From contig NC_019684.1 in NCBI RefSeq assembly GCF_000316645.1, positions 806,001 through 870,000 on the forward strand: a DNA stretch of 64,000 bases. Reading direction: 5' to 3'. A program made the translations under genes and the position numbers. The stretch's first letter is position 1; every line of letters begins with the position of its first letter. This DNA comes from Nostoc sp. PCC 7524 (lineage in GTDB: Bacteria > Cyanobacteriota > Cyanobacteriia > Cyanobacteriales > Nostocaceae). The notes beneath the pieces are model-generated. The model worked only from the letters and a program-made list of their open reading frames with translations, ran no database searches and was not told where the DNA came from. Below, one piece after another: positions 44,706 to 53,350 of this stretch.

Positions 44706-45299
44706 ATGAATACTATAATTACGCATTTACCAGGATTTAAAGAGCCTATTCATGATGCCCAAAGGACTTTTCGGGGGCTGCTTGATGCTCATGCTCATCC
44801 GGGGAAAGAGTATGCAATCACAGCTAGTATGAATGCGCCTGCTGGGTTAACGGCTGCTTGTGCGGCGGCTTGTTTAACTCTGTTGGATTTAGATGTACGG
44901 GTGTGGATACAGTCGAGTTTTGCTCCGCAGGTGAAAGCTTGGTTGGTGTTTCATACAGGCTGTGGTTTTACGCAGCAACCACATGAGGCTGATTTTGCAT
45001 TGATTCAAGATGTGACTGTTTTACAAGAATTATCTAGTTTCAGTTGGGGGACAGCAGAACAACCAGAAGCCTCAACTACATTGTTAATACAAGTAGCAAG
45101 TTTTATAGGAGGGCAACCTGTAACATTGACAGGCCCAGGAATTTTAGACAAGCAAGAGATTCAACCTACACTTCCTCAGCATTTTTGGGACTTTGGGAAA
45201 AAGAATCATCAAGCTTATCCCTTGGGTGTAGATGTGTTTTTATTTACAGATGATGCGGTTATGGGACTACCGCGTACAGCAAAAGTAGAGGTAGTGTGA
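44706..45299 (+). CDS. phnH: PhnH, C-P lyase core complex subunit
   Basis: 197 residues with the PhnH-like start LPGFKEPIHDAQRTFRGLLDA and later TLTGPGILDKQEIQ. PhnH is a non-catalytic core subunit of the C-P lyase. The GNAT gene starts within its stop codon (TGATG), a translationally coupled junction. Confidence 0.92.
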   Translation: MNTIITHLPGFKEPIHDAQRTFRGLLDAHAHPGKEYAITASMNAPAGLTAACAAACLTLLDLDVRVWIQSSFAPQVKAWLVFHTGCGFTQQPHEADFALIQDVTVLQELSSFSWGTAEQPEASTTLLIQVASFIGGQPVTLTGPGILDKQEIQPTLPQHFWDFGKKNHQAYPLGVDVFLFTDDAVMGLPRTAKVEVV

Positions 45300-45757
45300 T
45301 GAGTTTTGAGATTCGCATTGCTAGCTGTGATGATTTACCATTACTGATTCATCTGTATGCAGAGATGGATGGGGAATTGCCTTTATCAAGCGATCGCGCC
45401 GCCGAAATTTTCGCTCAAATGATGCAAGTTCCTAACTATGACATCTATCTGGCTTATTTGAACCAAGAACCTATAGGCACTTTTAGCCTGTTGTATGTTC
45501 CCACAATGATGCACCGGGGATATCACAAATTTGCAGTGCTAGATGCTGTTACGGTAAGTCCTAAATTTCGGGGACAGGGGATTGGTAACCAAATGATGAA
45601 AGCTGCTATTCAAATGAGTGCTGACGCTGGGTGTTATAAAGTAACGCTGTCTTCAAATCTCAAACGCGATCGCGCTCACCAATTCTATCAATCATTGGGG
45701 TTTGAGCAGCATGGCTGGAGTTTTAAATGTGTCGTAAATCAGGGGAATGGGGAGTAG
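45299..45757 (+). CDS. GNAT-family N-acetyltransferase
   Basis: About 152 residues with the GNAT acetyl-CoA motif VSPKFRGQGIGNQMMKAAI and LAYLNQEPIGTFSLLY. In phn operons, PhnO acetylates aminoalkylphosphonates, which is a plausible role here, but general GNAT specificity cannot be read from sequence. It starts in the phnH stop (ATG 45299) and lies 51 bp before phnI. Confidence 0.8.
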   Translation: MSFEIRIASCDDLPLLIHLYAEMDGELPLSSDRAAEIFAQMMQVPNYDIYLAYLNQEPIGTFSLLYVPTMMHRGYHKFAVLDAVTVSPKFRGQGIGNQMMKAAIQMSADAGCYKVTLSSNLKRDRAHQFYQSLGFEQHGWSFKCVVNQGNGE

Positions 45758-45808
45758 GGAATAGGGAGTAGTGAGTTAACAAGAAACAATAGAGAGAGAT
45801 AAATATTT

Positions 45809-47005
45809 ATGCCGTATGTTGCAGTTAAAGGTGGAGAACAAGCCATCCAGAATGCAGAGAAGTTGTTACAAAGCAGAAGACGCGGTGATACTAGCATTCC
45901 TGAACTAACTATAGACCAGATTGAACAACAACTAACCCTGGCAGTAGAACGGGTAATGTGTGAGGGTAGCCTGTACGATCGCCAATTGGCAGCCCTAGCA
46001 ATTAAACAATCTTGGGGTGATTTAGTCGAAGCGATTTTTTTATTACGAGCTTACCGCACCACACTACCACGCTTTTACTACAGTCAACCTCTAGATACCA
46101 GCAAAATGCAAATTCAACGGCGAATTTCCGCCATATTTAAAGATGTACCAGGAGGACAACGACTAGGGCCGACCTTTGACTACATCCATCGCCTATTAGA
46201 CTTTAAATTAATGGCTGAGGGAGAAGTTCCCACCGCACCAGAAGCCGAAGCCGATACAGAACCAGTTCCCCGCGTCATTGATACGTTAGATCGAGAAGGA
46301 TTAATGCAAGCAGAAGGGGTACAAGAGGAAGAATTATTAACTGCGTCCCCTTCGTCTCCCTCATCCCCCCCATCTTCCTCATCCCCCTCATCCCAACCCT
46401 TCGATCTCACCCGCCAACCCCTAACTTTCCCAGCCGCACGGGATGCGAGACTGCAAAATTTAGCGCGTGCAGATGAGGGTTTTTTACTATCTCTGGCTTA
46501 CTCGACACAACGGGGTTATGGGAGAAATCATCCGTTTGCGGGAGAAATTCGCATGGGGGAAGTAGAGGTAGTAATTTTTCCTGAAGAATTGGGATTTGAA
46601 GTAGCGATCGCAGATATTACAATCACCGAAGTCCAGATGGTGAATCAGTTTAAAGGCAGTAAAGAATTACCTGCTCAATTCACCCGTGGTTATGGACTTA
46701 CCTTTGGTTATAACGAACGCAAAGCGATGTCAATGGCCTTAGTAGATAGGGCAATGCGTGCTGAGGAATTGGGCGAAACTGTAGACAGTCCGGCGCAAAA
46801 TGTTGAGTTTGTCATGTACCACTCGGATAATGTGGAAGCTCAAGGATTTGTGCAGCATCTCAAACTACCCCACTACATCGACTTCCAAGCAGAGTTAAAT
46901 TTAGTTCGTAAAATTCGCCAGCAACAAATCAATAGTCAAGTATCACCAGAAGTAACAGATTGCCCGGACGAGAACCAGGAATTAGTGATGGAGATAGCCA
47001 AATGA
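45809..47005 (+). CDS. phnI: PhnI, C-P lyase nucleosidase subunit
   Basis: 398 residues starting MPYVAVKGGEQAIQNAE, with later blocks RGYGRNHPFAGEIRMGEV and GYGLTFGYNERKAMSMALVD typical of PhnI, which forms the alpha-D-ribose phosphonate with release of adenine. Between about residues 178 and 196 there is a Ser/Pro-rich insertion (TASPSSPSSPPSSSSPSSQ) encoded by a CCCTCATCCCCC-like repeat at 46341-46400. The insertion looks like intergenic repeat DNA in frame and probably forms a loop. The gene overlaps the next by four bases (ATGA). Confidence 0.93.
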   Translation: MPYVAVKGGEQAIQNAEKLLQSRRRGDTSIPELTIDQIEQQLTLAVERVMCEGSLYDRQLAALAIKQSWGDLVEAIFLLRAYRTTLPRFYYSQPLDTSKMQIQRRISAIFKDVPGGQRLGPTFDYIHRLLDFKLMAEGEVPTAPEAEADTEPVPRVIDTLDREGLMQAEGVQEEELLTASPSSPSSPPSSSSPSSQPFDLTRQPLTFPAARDARLQNLARADEGFLLSLAYSTQRGYGRNHPFAGEIRMGEVEVVIFPEELGFEVAIADITITEVQMVNQFKGSKELPAQFTRGYGLTFGYNERKAMSMALVDRAMRAEELGETVDSPAQNVEFVMYHSDNVEAQGFVQHLKLPHYIDFQAELNLVRKIRQQQINSQVSPEVTDCPDENQELVMEIAK

Positions 47006-47421
47006 TCACGGGTATTAATCACATTACCTTATCTGTTTCTGACTTAAATAAGTCCTTTAATTTTTATACCAATGTTCTAGGTTGTATAGCAGTTGCTAAA
47101 TGGAAGAGGGGGGCTTATTTAATTGCAGGTAACTTGTGGTTGTGTCTATCTTTAGATCCCCATACCCGAACCAGTCCCAGCAACGAGTACACTCATATTG
47201 CTTTGAGTGTTGCTGAGGATAAATTTCAGGAATATAGCGATCGCCTGAAAAGTTTGGGTGTAAAGCAGTGGAAGCAAAATAGTAGCGAAGGTGATTCTTT
47301 ATATATTCTCGACCCCGATTACCACAAATTAGAACTTCATCTAGGTGATTTGTTATCCAGAATTTCTGCTGCTAGAAAATGTCCCTATGAAGGGATGGAG
47401 TTTTTCCTCGATATTTTATAA
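47002..47421 (+). CDS. fosA: FosA-type fosfomycin glutathione transferase / VOC enzyme
   Basis: A 139-residue VOC protein. Numbering from M47002, it keeps residues matching FosA metal and substrate positions: H7, T9, H65, E111 and R120, with LWLCLSLD, YTHIALSVAEDKF, LDPDYHKLELHLGDL and YEGMEFF at the end. FosA adds glutathione to fosfomycin, a phosphonate. Lying inside the C-P lyase operon with an ATGA overlap to phnI, it may act in phosphonate detoxification or act on some other phosphonate. Upstream in-frame codons exist, but the ATG at 47002 matches the family start and the overlap. Confidence 0.85.
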   Translation: MITGINHITLSVSDLNKSFNFYTNVLGCIAVAKWKRGAYLIAGNLWLCLSLDPHTRTSPSNEYTHIALSVAEDKFQEYSDRLKSLGVKQWKQNSSEGDSLYILDPDYHKLELHLGDLLSRISAARKCPYEGMEFFLDIL

Positions 47422-47439
47422 ACAGAACTCGAAATTATT

Positions 47440-48627
47440 ATGACAATACAACAAATTACTAGACAAACAACAAAAAAAATCGCTATTCAAGGATTAGATG
47501 TATTAACTCCAGATGGCTGGGTGAAAGATGTCACAGTGTTAATTGCCGATGGGAAATTTATTAGTATTGATCAGGAAATCAGTCCCGATGAATATCAATT
47601 GATCAATGCCCAAGGGCTGCAAATGTTACCGGGGATTATTGATTTACATGGTGATGCTTTTGAAAGGATGATTTGCCCTCGTCCTGGGATTAATTTTCCT
47701 TTACCAATGGCGATCGCAGATAATGATCGCAACTTGTTAGCATCTGGTGTCACCACTTTTTACTGCTCAATCACAGATTCCTATGAACCGGGTTTACGCA
47801 GTCGCGATTCAGCCCGCAATTTAATTAACTTTATTTTGGGTGCAGGAGCGCAGATTTTAAAGTCTAATCATCGCATTCACATTAGACATGAAGAAGCTAA
47901 TACTCAAGGACATCAAGAGTTATGTGATTGGTTAACCTCTGGGAAAGTTCAGCTTTTATCGATTAACGATCACCTTCCACCGCCAGGAAATCAGCAGCGA
48001 TTGCAGCGACATTTGAAAAGTTTGCGCCAACGCTCAACACTATCTGAGTCAGAAGTTGCTGAATTACTCGCCCAAGTTACAGCTAGACGACAGGAAGGTG
48101 ATGCACAAGTCGCACAATTAGTAGAACTAGCTCATACTTACAAAATCCCCTTAGCTTCCCATGATGATGACACCCCGGAAAAAGTCGCACTCAGCCAACA
48201 ACGCCAAGTAGCGATCGCAGAATTTCCCGGTAGTATTTCTTTGGCTGCTCAATCTCGCGCCTATGGTGCAGCCGTGCTGATGGGTGCGCCTAATTTAATT
48301 CGTGGTGGTTCCCATGTCGGCTATATGAGTGTAGCCGAAGCTGTCCAACATGGAGTTGTGGATTGTCTTTGCTCCGATTATCACTATCCTTCCTTATTTG
48401 TAGCTCCCTTTAAGTTGCAGGAACTAGGCTTAATGTCCTTTGAAGACGCTTGGACATTGGTTTCCAGTCGTCCTGCTGCCGCCGTCGGAATTGGCGATCG
48501 CAAAGGTAAAATCGCCCCTGGTTTAGACGCTGACTTTATCTTAATCTCACCTGAACATCCGGTAACTTGTGCGATCGCTTCTGTCTACATAGCAGGACAA
48601 GAAGTTGCTAAATATCCCCTCAAATAA
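47440..48627 (+). CDS. phnM: PhnM-type amidohydrolase, paralogue 1
   Basis: 395 residues of the amidohydrolase superfamily: LPGIIDLHGDAFERMICPRP with the first metal ligands, HIRHEEAN and SHDDDTPEKV with further His/Asp ligands, and GAPNLIRGGSHVG. PhnM hydrolyses 5-triphosphate-ribose-phosphonate. The copy here is distinct from the paralogue at 51757; the active-site block reads HGDAFE here and HTDNLE there. The duplicates may have split roles or substrates. Confidence 0.9.
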   Translation: MTIQQITRQTTKKIAIQGLDVLTPDGWVKDVTVLIADGKFISIDQEISPDEYQLINAQGLQMLPGIIDLHGDAFERMICPRPGINFPLPMAIADNDRNLLASGVTTFYCSITDSYEPGLRSRDSARNLINFILGAGAQILKSNHRIHIRHEEANTQGHQELCDWLTSGKVQLLSINDHLPPPGNQQRLQRHLKSLRQRSTLSESEVAELLAQVTARRQEGDAQVAQLVELAHTYKIPLASHDDDTPEKVALSQQRQVAIAEFPGSISLAAQSRAYGAAVLMGAPNLIRGGSHVGYMSVAEAVQHGVVDCLCSDYHYPSLFVAPFKLQELGLMSFEDAWTLVSSRPAAAVGIGDRKGKIAPGLDADFILISPEHPVTCAIASVYIAGQEVAKYPLK

Positions 48628-48650
48628 CCACACCACTCCCCCTTTCTTTT

Positions 48651-49196
48651 ATGAAACCTATCATCGAAGATATTATTCACCTGTTTAACGAAAAAGGTGC
48701 CGAGTTGTATGGTGCGGAAGCTGTCAGCCAGCTAGAACACGCGCTGCAATGTGCCGCCCTAGCCGAAATCGCCGGGCAAAGTCAGGAATTGATTAGTGCT
48801 TGTTTATTGCATGACGTAGGGCATTTAATTCACAGTTTAGGGGAAGATGCCGCCGCCAAAGGCATTGATGATCGCCATGAGTTTCGAGCCATACCCTTAC
48901 TGCGTCAACTATTTGGCGCAGCTGTCACCGAACCTATACGTCTACACGTCGCCGCCAAACGCTATCTTTGCTCAGTCAACCATGAGTATTGGGACAGCCT
49001 CTCACCTGCATCCAAACGCAGCCTAGAACTACAAGGTGGGAGATTTTCCCCAACAGAAGCAGAACATTTCATCAGTCAACCCTACGCCCAAGATGCAGTG
49101 CAGTTAAGGATTTACGACGACTTAGCAAAAGTTATCAACCTGCAAACCCCCGATTTAACCCACTTTAAAAAGTCTCTTACCGCCTGTTTATTATGA
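48651..49196 (+). CDS. HD-domain phosphonate-operon protein
   Basis: 181 residues with HD-domain metal residues: H in LEHALQCA, HDVGHLIH (HD motif), DRHEFRA and LRLHVAA. Such small HD proteins are repeatedly found in phosphonate operons, and some relatives (PhnZ, TmpB) are mixed-valence di-iron oxygenases acting on hydroxyphosphonates. This one could be an oxygenase or a phosphohydrolase. It overlaps phnJ by four bases (ATGA). Confidence 0.8.
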   Translation: MKPIIEDIIHLFNEKGAELYGAEAVSQLEHALQCAALAEIAGQSQELISACLLHDVGHLIHSLGEDAAAKGIDDRHEFRAIPLLRQLFGAAVTEPIRLHVAAKRYLCSVNHEYWDSLSPASKRSLELQGGRFSPTEAEHFISQPYAQDAVQLRIYDDLAKVINLQTPDLTHFKKSLTACLL

Positions 49197-50143
49197 CTCC
49201 CACTCCCCAATCCCCAGCCCCAGGCTTTAACTTCGCCTACCTAGACGAGCAAACCAAACGCTCAATTCGTCGCGCCTTACTCAAAGCTGTTGCGATTCCA
49301 GGACATCAAATCCCCTTTTCTTCTAGAGAAATGCCCATGTCTTACGGTTGGGGTACTGGGGGGATTCAGGTAACAGCTGCTGTGATTGGTGAGTCTGATG
49401 TTTTGAAAGTGATTGATCAAGGTGCAGACGACACTACCAACGCCGTCAACATTCGCCGCTTTTTTAAAAAAGTGTGTGGCGTGGAAACAACAGAACGCAC
49501 AGAAGACGCAACCCTAATTCAAACTCGTCACCGCATCCCCGAAACACCACTCAAAGCTGGACAGATTTTGGTTTACCAAGTCCCCATTCCTGAGCCTTTG
49601 CGTTGGTTAGAACCTTCGGCGGTGGAGACGAGAAAAATGCACGCCTTGGAAGAATACGGGCCGATGTACGTCAAGCTTTATGAGGATATTACTAAACATG
49701 GACACATTGCCACATCCTACGATTACCCGGTAATGGTGCATGACCGTTATTTGATGAGTCCTAGCCCAATTCCGCGTTTTGATAATCCCAAAATGCAGAT
49801 GAATCCAGCACTGCAATTATTTGGTGCGGGGCGGGAAAAGCGGATTTATGCAATTCCGCCTTATACGAAGGTGAAAAGTCTGGATTTTGAGGATCATCCT
49901 TTTACGGTGGAACGTTGGGATAAGGCTTGTGAGTTGTGTGGTTCTACGGAGAGTTTTTTGGATGAGGTGGTGATTGATGATGCAGGGGGGAGGATGTGGA
50001 TTTGTTCGGATACGGATTATTGTGGTCGGCGAACGCAAAGGGGCGCGGTGAACCAGCGTTGTAGGAGGGTTTCCCTCCGTAGACGACTGGTGAACCCAAA
50101 GGGAGGTTTACGCAAAGGGGCGCGGAGAGTGGAGAGTGAGTGA
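49193..50143 (+). CDS. phnJ: PhnJ, radical SAM C-P lyase catalytic subunit
   Basis: 316 residues. The Cys motif CELCGSTESFLDEVVIDD...CSDTDYC supplies the cluster and catalytic Cys residues of the C-P lyase, which cleaves the ribose-phosphonate C-P bond using SAM. After SDTDYCGRR the protein has a non-family tail (about 35 residues, TQRGAVNQRCRRVSLRRRLVNPKGG...) encoded by the GCAAAGGGGCGCGG-type repeat at about 50027-50138. The original stop was probably lost by repeat insertion; the effect on activity is unknown. Confidence 0.93.
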   Translation: MTPTPQSPAPGFNFAYLDEQTKRSIRRALLKAVAIPGHQIPFSSREMPMSYGWGTGGIQVTAAVIGESDVLKVIDQGADDTTNAVNIRRFFKKVCGVETTERTEDATLIQTRHRIPETPLKAGQILVYQVPIPEPLRWLEPSAVETRKMHALEEYGPMYVKLYEDITKHGHIATSYDYPVMVHDRYLMSPSPIPRFDNPKMQMNPALQLFGAGREKRIYAIPPYTKVKSLDFEDHPFTVERWDKACELCGSTESFLDEVVIDDAGGRMWICSDTDYCGRRTQRGAVNQRCRRVSLRRRLVNPKGGLRKGARRVESE

Positions 50144-50163
50144 TGAGTTGTGAAGGTTTATCT

Positions 50164-50934
50164 ATGAAGTCTCTTTTACGAGTGAATGAGTTGAGTAAGA
50201 GTTATGGTGTGATTCGGGCTTGCGATCGCATTTCTTTTGACCTCTACCCTGGACAGGTTTTGGGGATTGTGGGGGAATCTGGTTCTGGGAAGTCTACTTT
50301 GTTGCGGGCGATCGCTCATCATATCTCTATTGACCAAGGTAATGTTACTTATAGGAGTCGTAGCGGTGAGGACTTGGAAATTACTGAGCTTCCTGAATCG
50401 AAACGGCGTTGGTTGATGCGAACTGAGTGGGGTTTTGTTGAGCAGAATCCTCGTGATGGTTTGCGAATGAAGGTGAGTGCTGGGGCAAATATCGGCGAAC
50501 GCTTGTTAGATGTGGGTGTGAGACACTACGGCAATATTCGCGATGAAGCGGCTCACTGGTTGCGACAGGTAGAAATTGATCCCACAAGGATAGATGATTT
50601 ACCTTCAACTTTCTCTGGGGGGATGCAACAAAGATTACAGCTTGCCCGTGTATTGGTAACACGTCCCCAGTTGATTTTAATGGACGAACCCACCGGGGGG
50701 TTAGATGTTTCCGTACAGGCGCGGTTATTGGACTTGTTGCGATCGCTAGTCCGAAATTTCCATCTCAGTGTAATTTTAGTCACTCATGATATAGGCGTTG
50801 TTCGACTCCTAGCCCATCGTCTCCTAGTCATGCAACAAGGACAAGTAGTGGAATCCGGTTTAACTGATCAAGTTCTCGATGATCCTCAACATCCCTATAC
50901 CCAACTACTTGTCAGTGCGGCTTTAACTCCTTAA
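50164..50934 (+). CDS. phnK: PhnK, ABC-type ATPase of C-P lyase
   Basis: About 256 residues with Walker A GESGSGKST, LRMKVSAGANIGERLLDVGV, the signature FSGGMQQRLQ, Walker B LILMDEPTGG and switch H VTHDIGV. PhnK binds the PhnGHIJ core. I choose ATG 50164 (MKSLLRVNELSKSYG), which has GAAGG about 9 bases upstream; an in-frame GTG/ATG at 50140/50143 overlaps the phnJ stop and would add seven or eight residues. Confidence 0.9.
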   Translation: MKSLLRVNELSKSYGVIRACDRISFDLYPGQVLGIVGESGSGKSTLLRAIAHHISIDQGNVTYRSRSGEDLEITELPESKRRWLMRTEWGFVEQNPRDGLRMKVSAGANIGERLLDVGVRHYGNIRDEAAHWLRQVEIDPTRIDDLPSTFSGGMQQRLQLARVLVTRPQLILMDEPTGGLDVSVQARLLDLLRSLVRNFHLSVILVTHDIGVVRLLAHRLLVMQQGQVVESGLTDQVLDDPQHPYTQLLVSAALTP

Positions 50935-50980
50935 ATCAGTGAACAGTTAAAGAATTCGACACAGAATTTCACTCCCATAT

Positions 50981-51727
50981 ATGAAACAACTATCTTCCCC
51001 CTACACCCCTACACCCTTACACCCTTACACCCCTAAAGAAAGTACACTGTTAGAAGTTGAAAATTTAACCAAAAGCTTTACTCTGCACCAACAAGGCGGT
51101 ATTCGCCTATCAGTCTTAGAAGGACTATCCCTAAGTGTAAATTCTGGCGAATGTGTGGCTTTGTCTGGCGCATCTGGTACAGGGAAATCTTCATTTATGC
51201 GCTGTCTTTACGGTAACTATCGCGTTGATAGTGGTGCCATTTGGGTAAAACATGAGGAAAATTGGCTGGATTTGTGTCAGTTACAGCCCCATGAACTTTT
51301 AGCAGTCAGACAGAAAACCATTGGATATGTCAGTCAGTTTTTACGGGCAATTCCTAGAGTTCCAGCTTTAGAAGTTGCAGCTGAACCGCTTTTAGAATTA
51401 GGCATAGAAACCGAAGCGGCTTTTGATCGAGTCAAAGCCTTATTTCGTCGCCTCAACTTGTCAGAAAGGTTATGGCATCTCTCCCCTACAACCTTTTCTG
51501 GAGGGGAAAAGCAACGGGTAAATATTGCCCGTGCTTTGTCAGTCAACTATCCTATTTTGCTGTTAGATGAACCAACCTCAGCTCTAGATGCTACTAATCG
51601 CCAAGTAGTTATAGAACTTTTAGAAGAACGCAAAGCCGCAGGTTGTGCATTAATCGGCATTTTTCACGATGAGGAAGTGCGATCGCAACTCTGTAACCGG
51701 GAATTAACCTTTGGTGAAGATAATTAG
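50981..51727 (+). CDS. phnL: PhnL, ABC-type ATPase of C-P lyase
   Basis: 248 residues with Walker A GASGTGKSS, signature FSGGEKQRVN and Walker B ILLLDEPTSA. PhnL is needed in phosphonate metabolism and binds the PhnK-containing complex. The first ~20 residues (SSPYTPTPLHPYTPK) are encoded by CTACACCCC/TTACACCC repeats and are not family sequence, so the true functional start may be further in, near TLLEVENLTKSF. Spacing to phnK is 46 bp. Confidence 0.9.
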   Translation: MKQLSSPYTPTPLHPYTPKESTLLEVENLTKSFTLHQQGGIRLSVLEGLSLSVNSGECVALSGASGTGKSSFMRCLYGNYRVDSGAIWVKHEENWLDLCQLQPHELLAVRQKTIGYVSQFLRAIPRVPALEVAAEPLLELGIETEAAFDRVKALFRRLNLSERLWHLSPTTFSGGEKQRVNIARALSVNYPILLLDEPTSALDATNRQVVIELLEERKAAGCALIGIFHDEEVRSQLCNRELTFGEDN

Positions 51728-51756
51728 GCTAATTTACATTTTGAATTCCTACAGTC

Positions 51757-52893
51757 ATGAATGAACAAGTTTATACTAACTATCGCCTACAACTAACAGA
51801 TCAGGAAGTGTTGGGTACTCTCGTTGTTAGAGATGGTTTAATTGCAGATATTCAACCGGGAGTAGTTAATCATGGTGAGGATGGCGAGGGAGATTATCTT
51901 TTACCTGGGTTAATTGAATTACACACCGATAATCTAGAACGGTGTATGTCCCCCCGTCCCGGTATTCGCTGGCCTTTAGCAGCCGCAGCCGTGTATCATG
52001 ATCGCGATTTAGCCAGCGCGGGAGTGACAACTGTCTGTGATGCGATCGCTATTGGTGATGTGTCGCCTCAGTCTTCTCGTTTGACTGACTATGCACCGAT
52101 GATTAATATCATCACCCAAAATCAAGCCGCAGGCAGCTTTTGTGTGGAACATCGCATACACCTACGCTGTGAATTGGCTTATGAACAGGTTTATGAAATC
52201 ACGGAACAATACGCCGACAATCCTCTGTTATCCATGATTTCTTTGATGGATCATACTCCCGGACAACGGCAATTTGTGCATTTAGACAAATTCAAAGAAT
52301 ACTACATGGGTAAACATGGAGTAAAAGCAGACGAAATTGAAGACTTGATCATTACTCGTCAGCAACAACAACAAATATATGCTCAAAAAAATCGTCAAGC
52401 CTTGGTAGAACTCACTCAAGCTAAGGGTATTTCTCTCGCCAGTCATGATGATGCTACTGTCGAACACGTCCAAGAGGCTGTGCAAGATGGTGTAGTCTTA
52501 GCGGAGTTTCCCACTACTTTAGCCGCAGCCACAGCAGCACATAATTCTGGTTTACAAGTCTTGATGGGTGCGCCTAATTTAGTTTTGGGTGGTTCTCATT
52601 CTGGGAATGTTTCAGCAATGGAATTAGTTTTACACAACTTAGTTGATGTTATTTCTTCTGACTACGTGCCGCAAAGTTTGTTACAGTCCATCTTTATCAT
52701 CACTCACAAAACTGGTAAACCGATTTACGAAGCTATGCGATTATTTACCAGTAACCCAGCCAAAGCCATTCATCTATTTAGCGATCGCGGTAGTCTAGAA
52801 GTCGGTAAGAGGGCTGATTTGATCACTGTTCATGATGATGGCATCGTACCCCGTTTGAGTGCAACTATTTGCCAAGGTTGCCGTGTTGCCTAA
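51757..52893 (+). CDS. phnM: PhnM, canonical-type paralogue 2
   Basis: 378 residues of the amidohydrolase superfamily: LPGLIELHTDNLERCMSPRPGIRWP, the standard PhnM active-site block, then HRIHLRCELA, SLMDHTPGQRQF and ASHDDATVEHV. It hydrolyses the alpha-D-ribose-1-phosphonate-5-triphosphate to release pyrophosphate. It ends the operon; phnN, phnO-P and the phnCDE transporter are not seen in this window. Confidence 0.93.
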   Translation: MNEQVYTNYRLQLTDQEVLGTLVVRDGLIADIQPGVVNHGEDGEGDYLLPGLIELHTDNLERCMSPRPGIRWPLAAAAVYHDRDLASAGVTTVCDAIAIGDVSPQSSRLTDYAPMINIITQNQAAGSFCVEHRIHLRCELAYEQVYEITEQYADNPLLSMISLMDHTPGQRQFVHLDKFKEYYMGKHGVKADEIEDLIITRQQQQQIYAQKNRQALVELTQAKGISLASHDDATVEHVQEAVQDGVVLAEFPTTLAAATAAHNSGLQVLMGAPNLVLGGSHSGNVSAMELVLHNLVDVISSDYVPQSLLQSIFIITHKTGKPIYEAMRLFTSNPAKAIHLFSDRGSLEVGKRADLITVHDDGIVPRLSATICQGCRVA

Positions 52894-53350
52894 ATTAAGT
52901 GTTTTTCAATGTGATGAAAAATACCATGTTTCTGATGAGTCTTTTTGAAAATCCCGAAATTTGACAACATTAGGACTCCTACTTGATTGACAAAAAATTC
53001 AGTAGTTGCGGGTTCCCCGAAATAATTATTAATAATTGCTGATATTTTGCAACCCGCACTTCATCAAAAAAGGTTCTTGCCTACACTCTTACACCCCTAT
53101 AACCTTATTAAAGCTAGCAATTAAACAGCCAAAACCTGCTTATAAAGCACTCAAAACAATATTATTGTTACTGTTGTAACACAGTATAAATTTTTGACCT
53201 ATCGAAATAATATTTTTGTTTGCGTATATACTCAATCCCTCGATAATTATGCGTTAAACTTTAACAGATATCGCTCTAGTGTAATTATGTAGAATAACAG
53301 TAGTGCCGAAGCATAATTATTGACTAAAAGTGCTGTTACATCGGGGGAAT
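52894..53350. other. Intergenic region, no gene seen
   Basis: 457 bp, mostly AT-rich. TGCGGGTT (53007-53014) and AACCCGCA (53051-53058) form an interrupted inverted repeat that may terminate the phn operon. A GGGGG ribosome-site candidate precedes the ATG at 53351. Confidence 0.5.
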
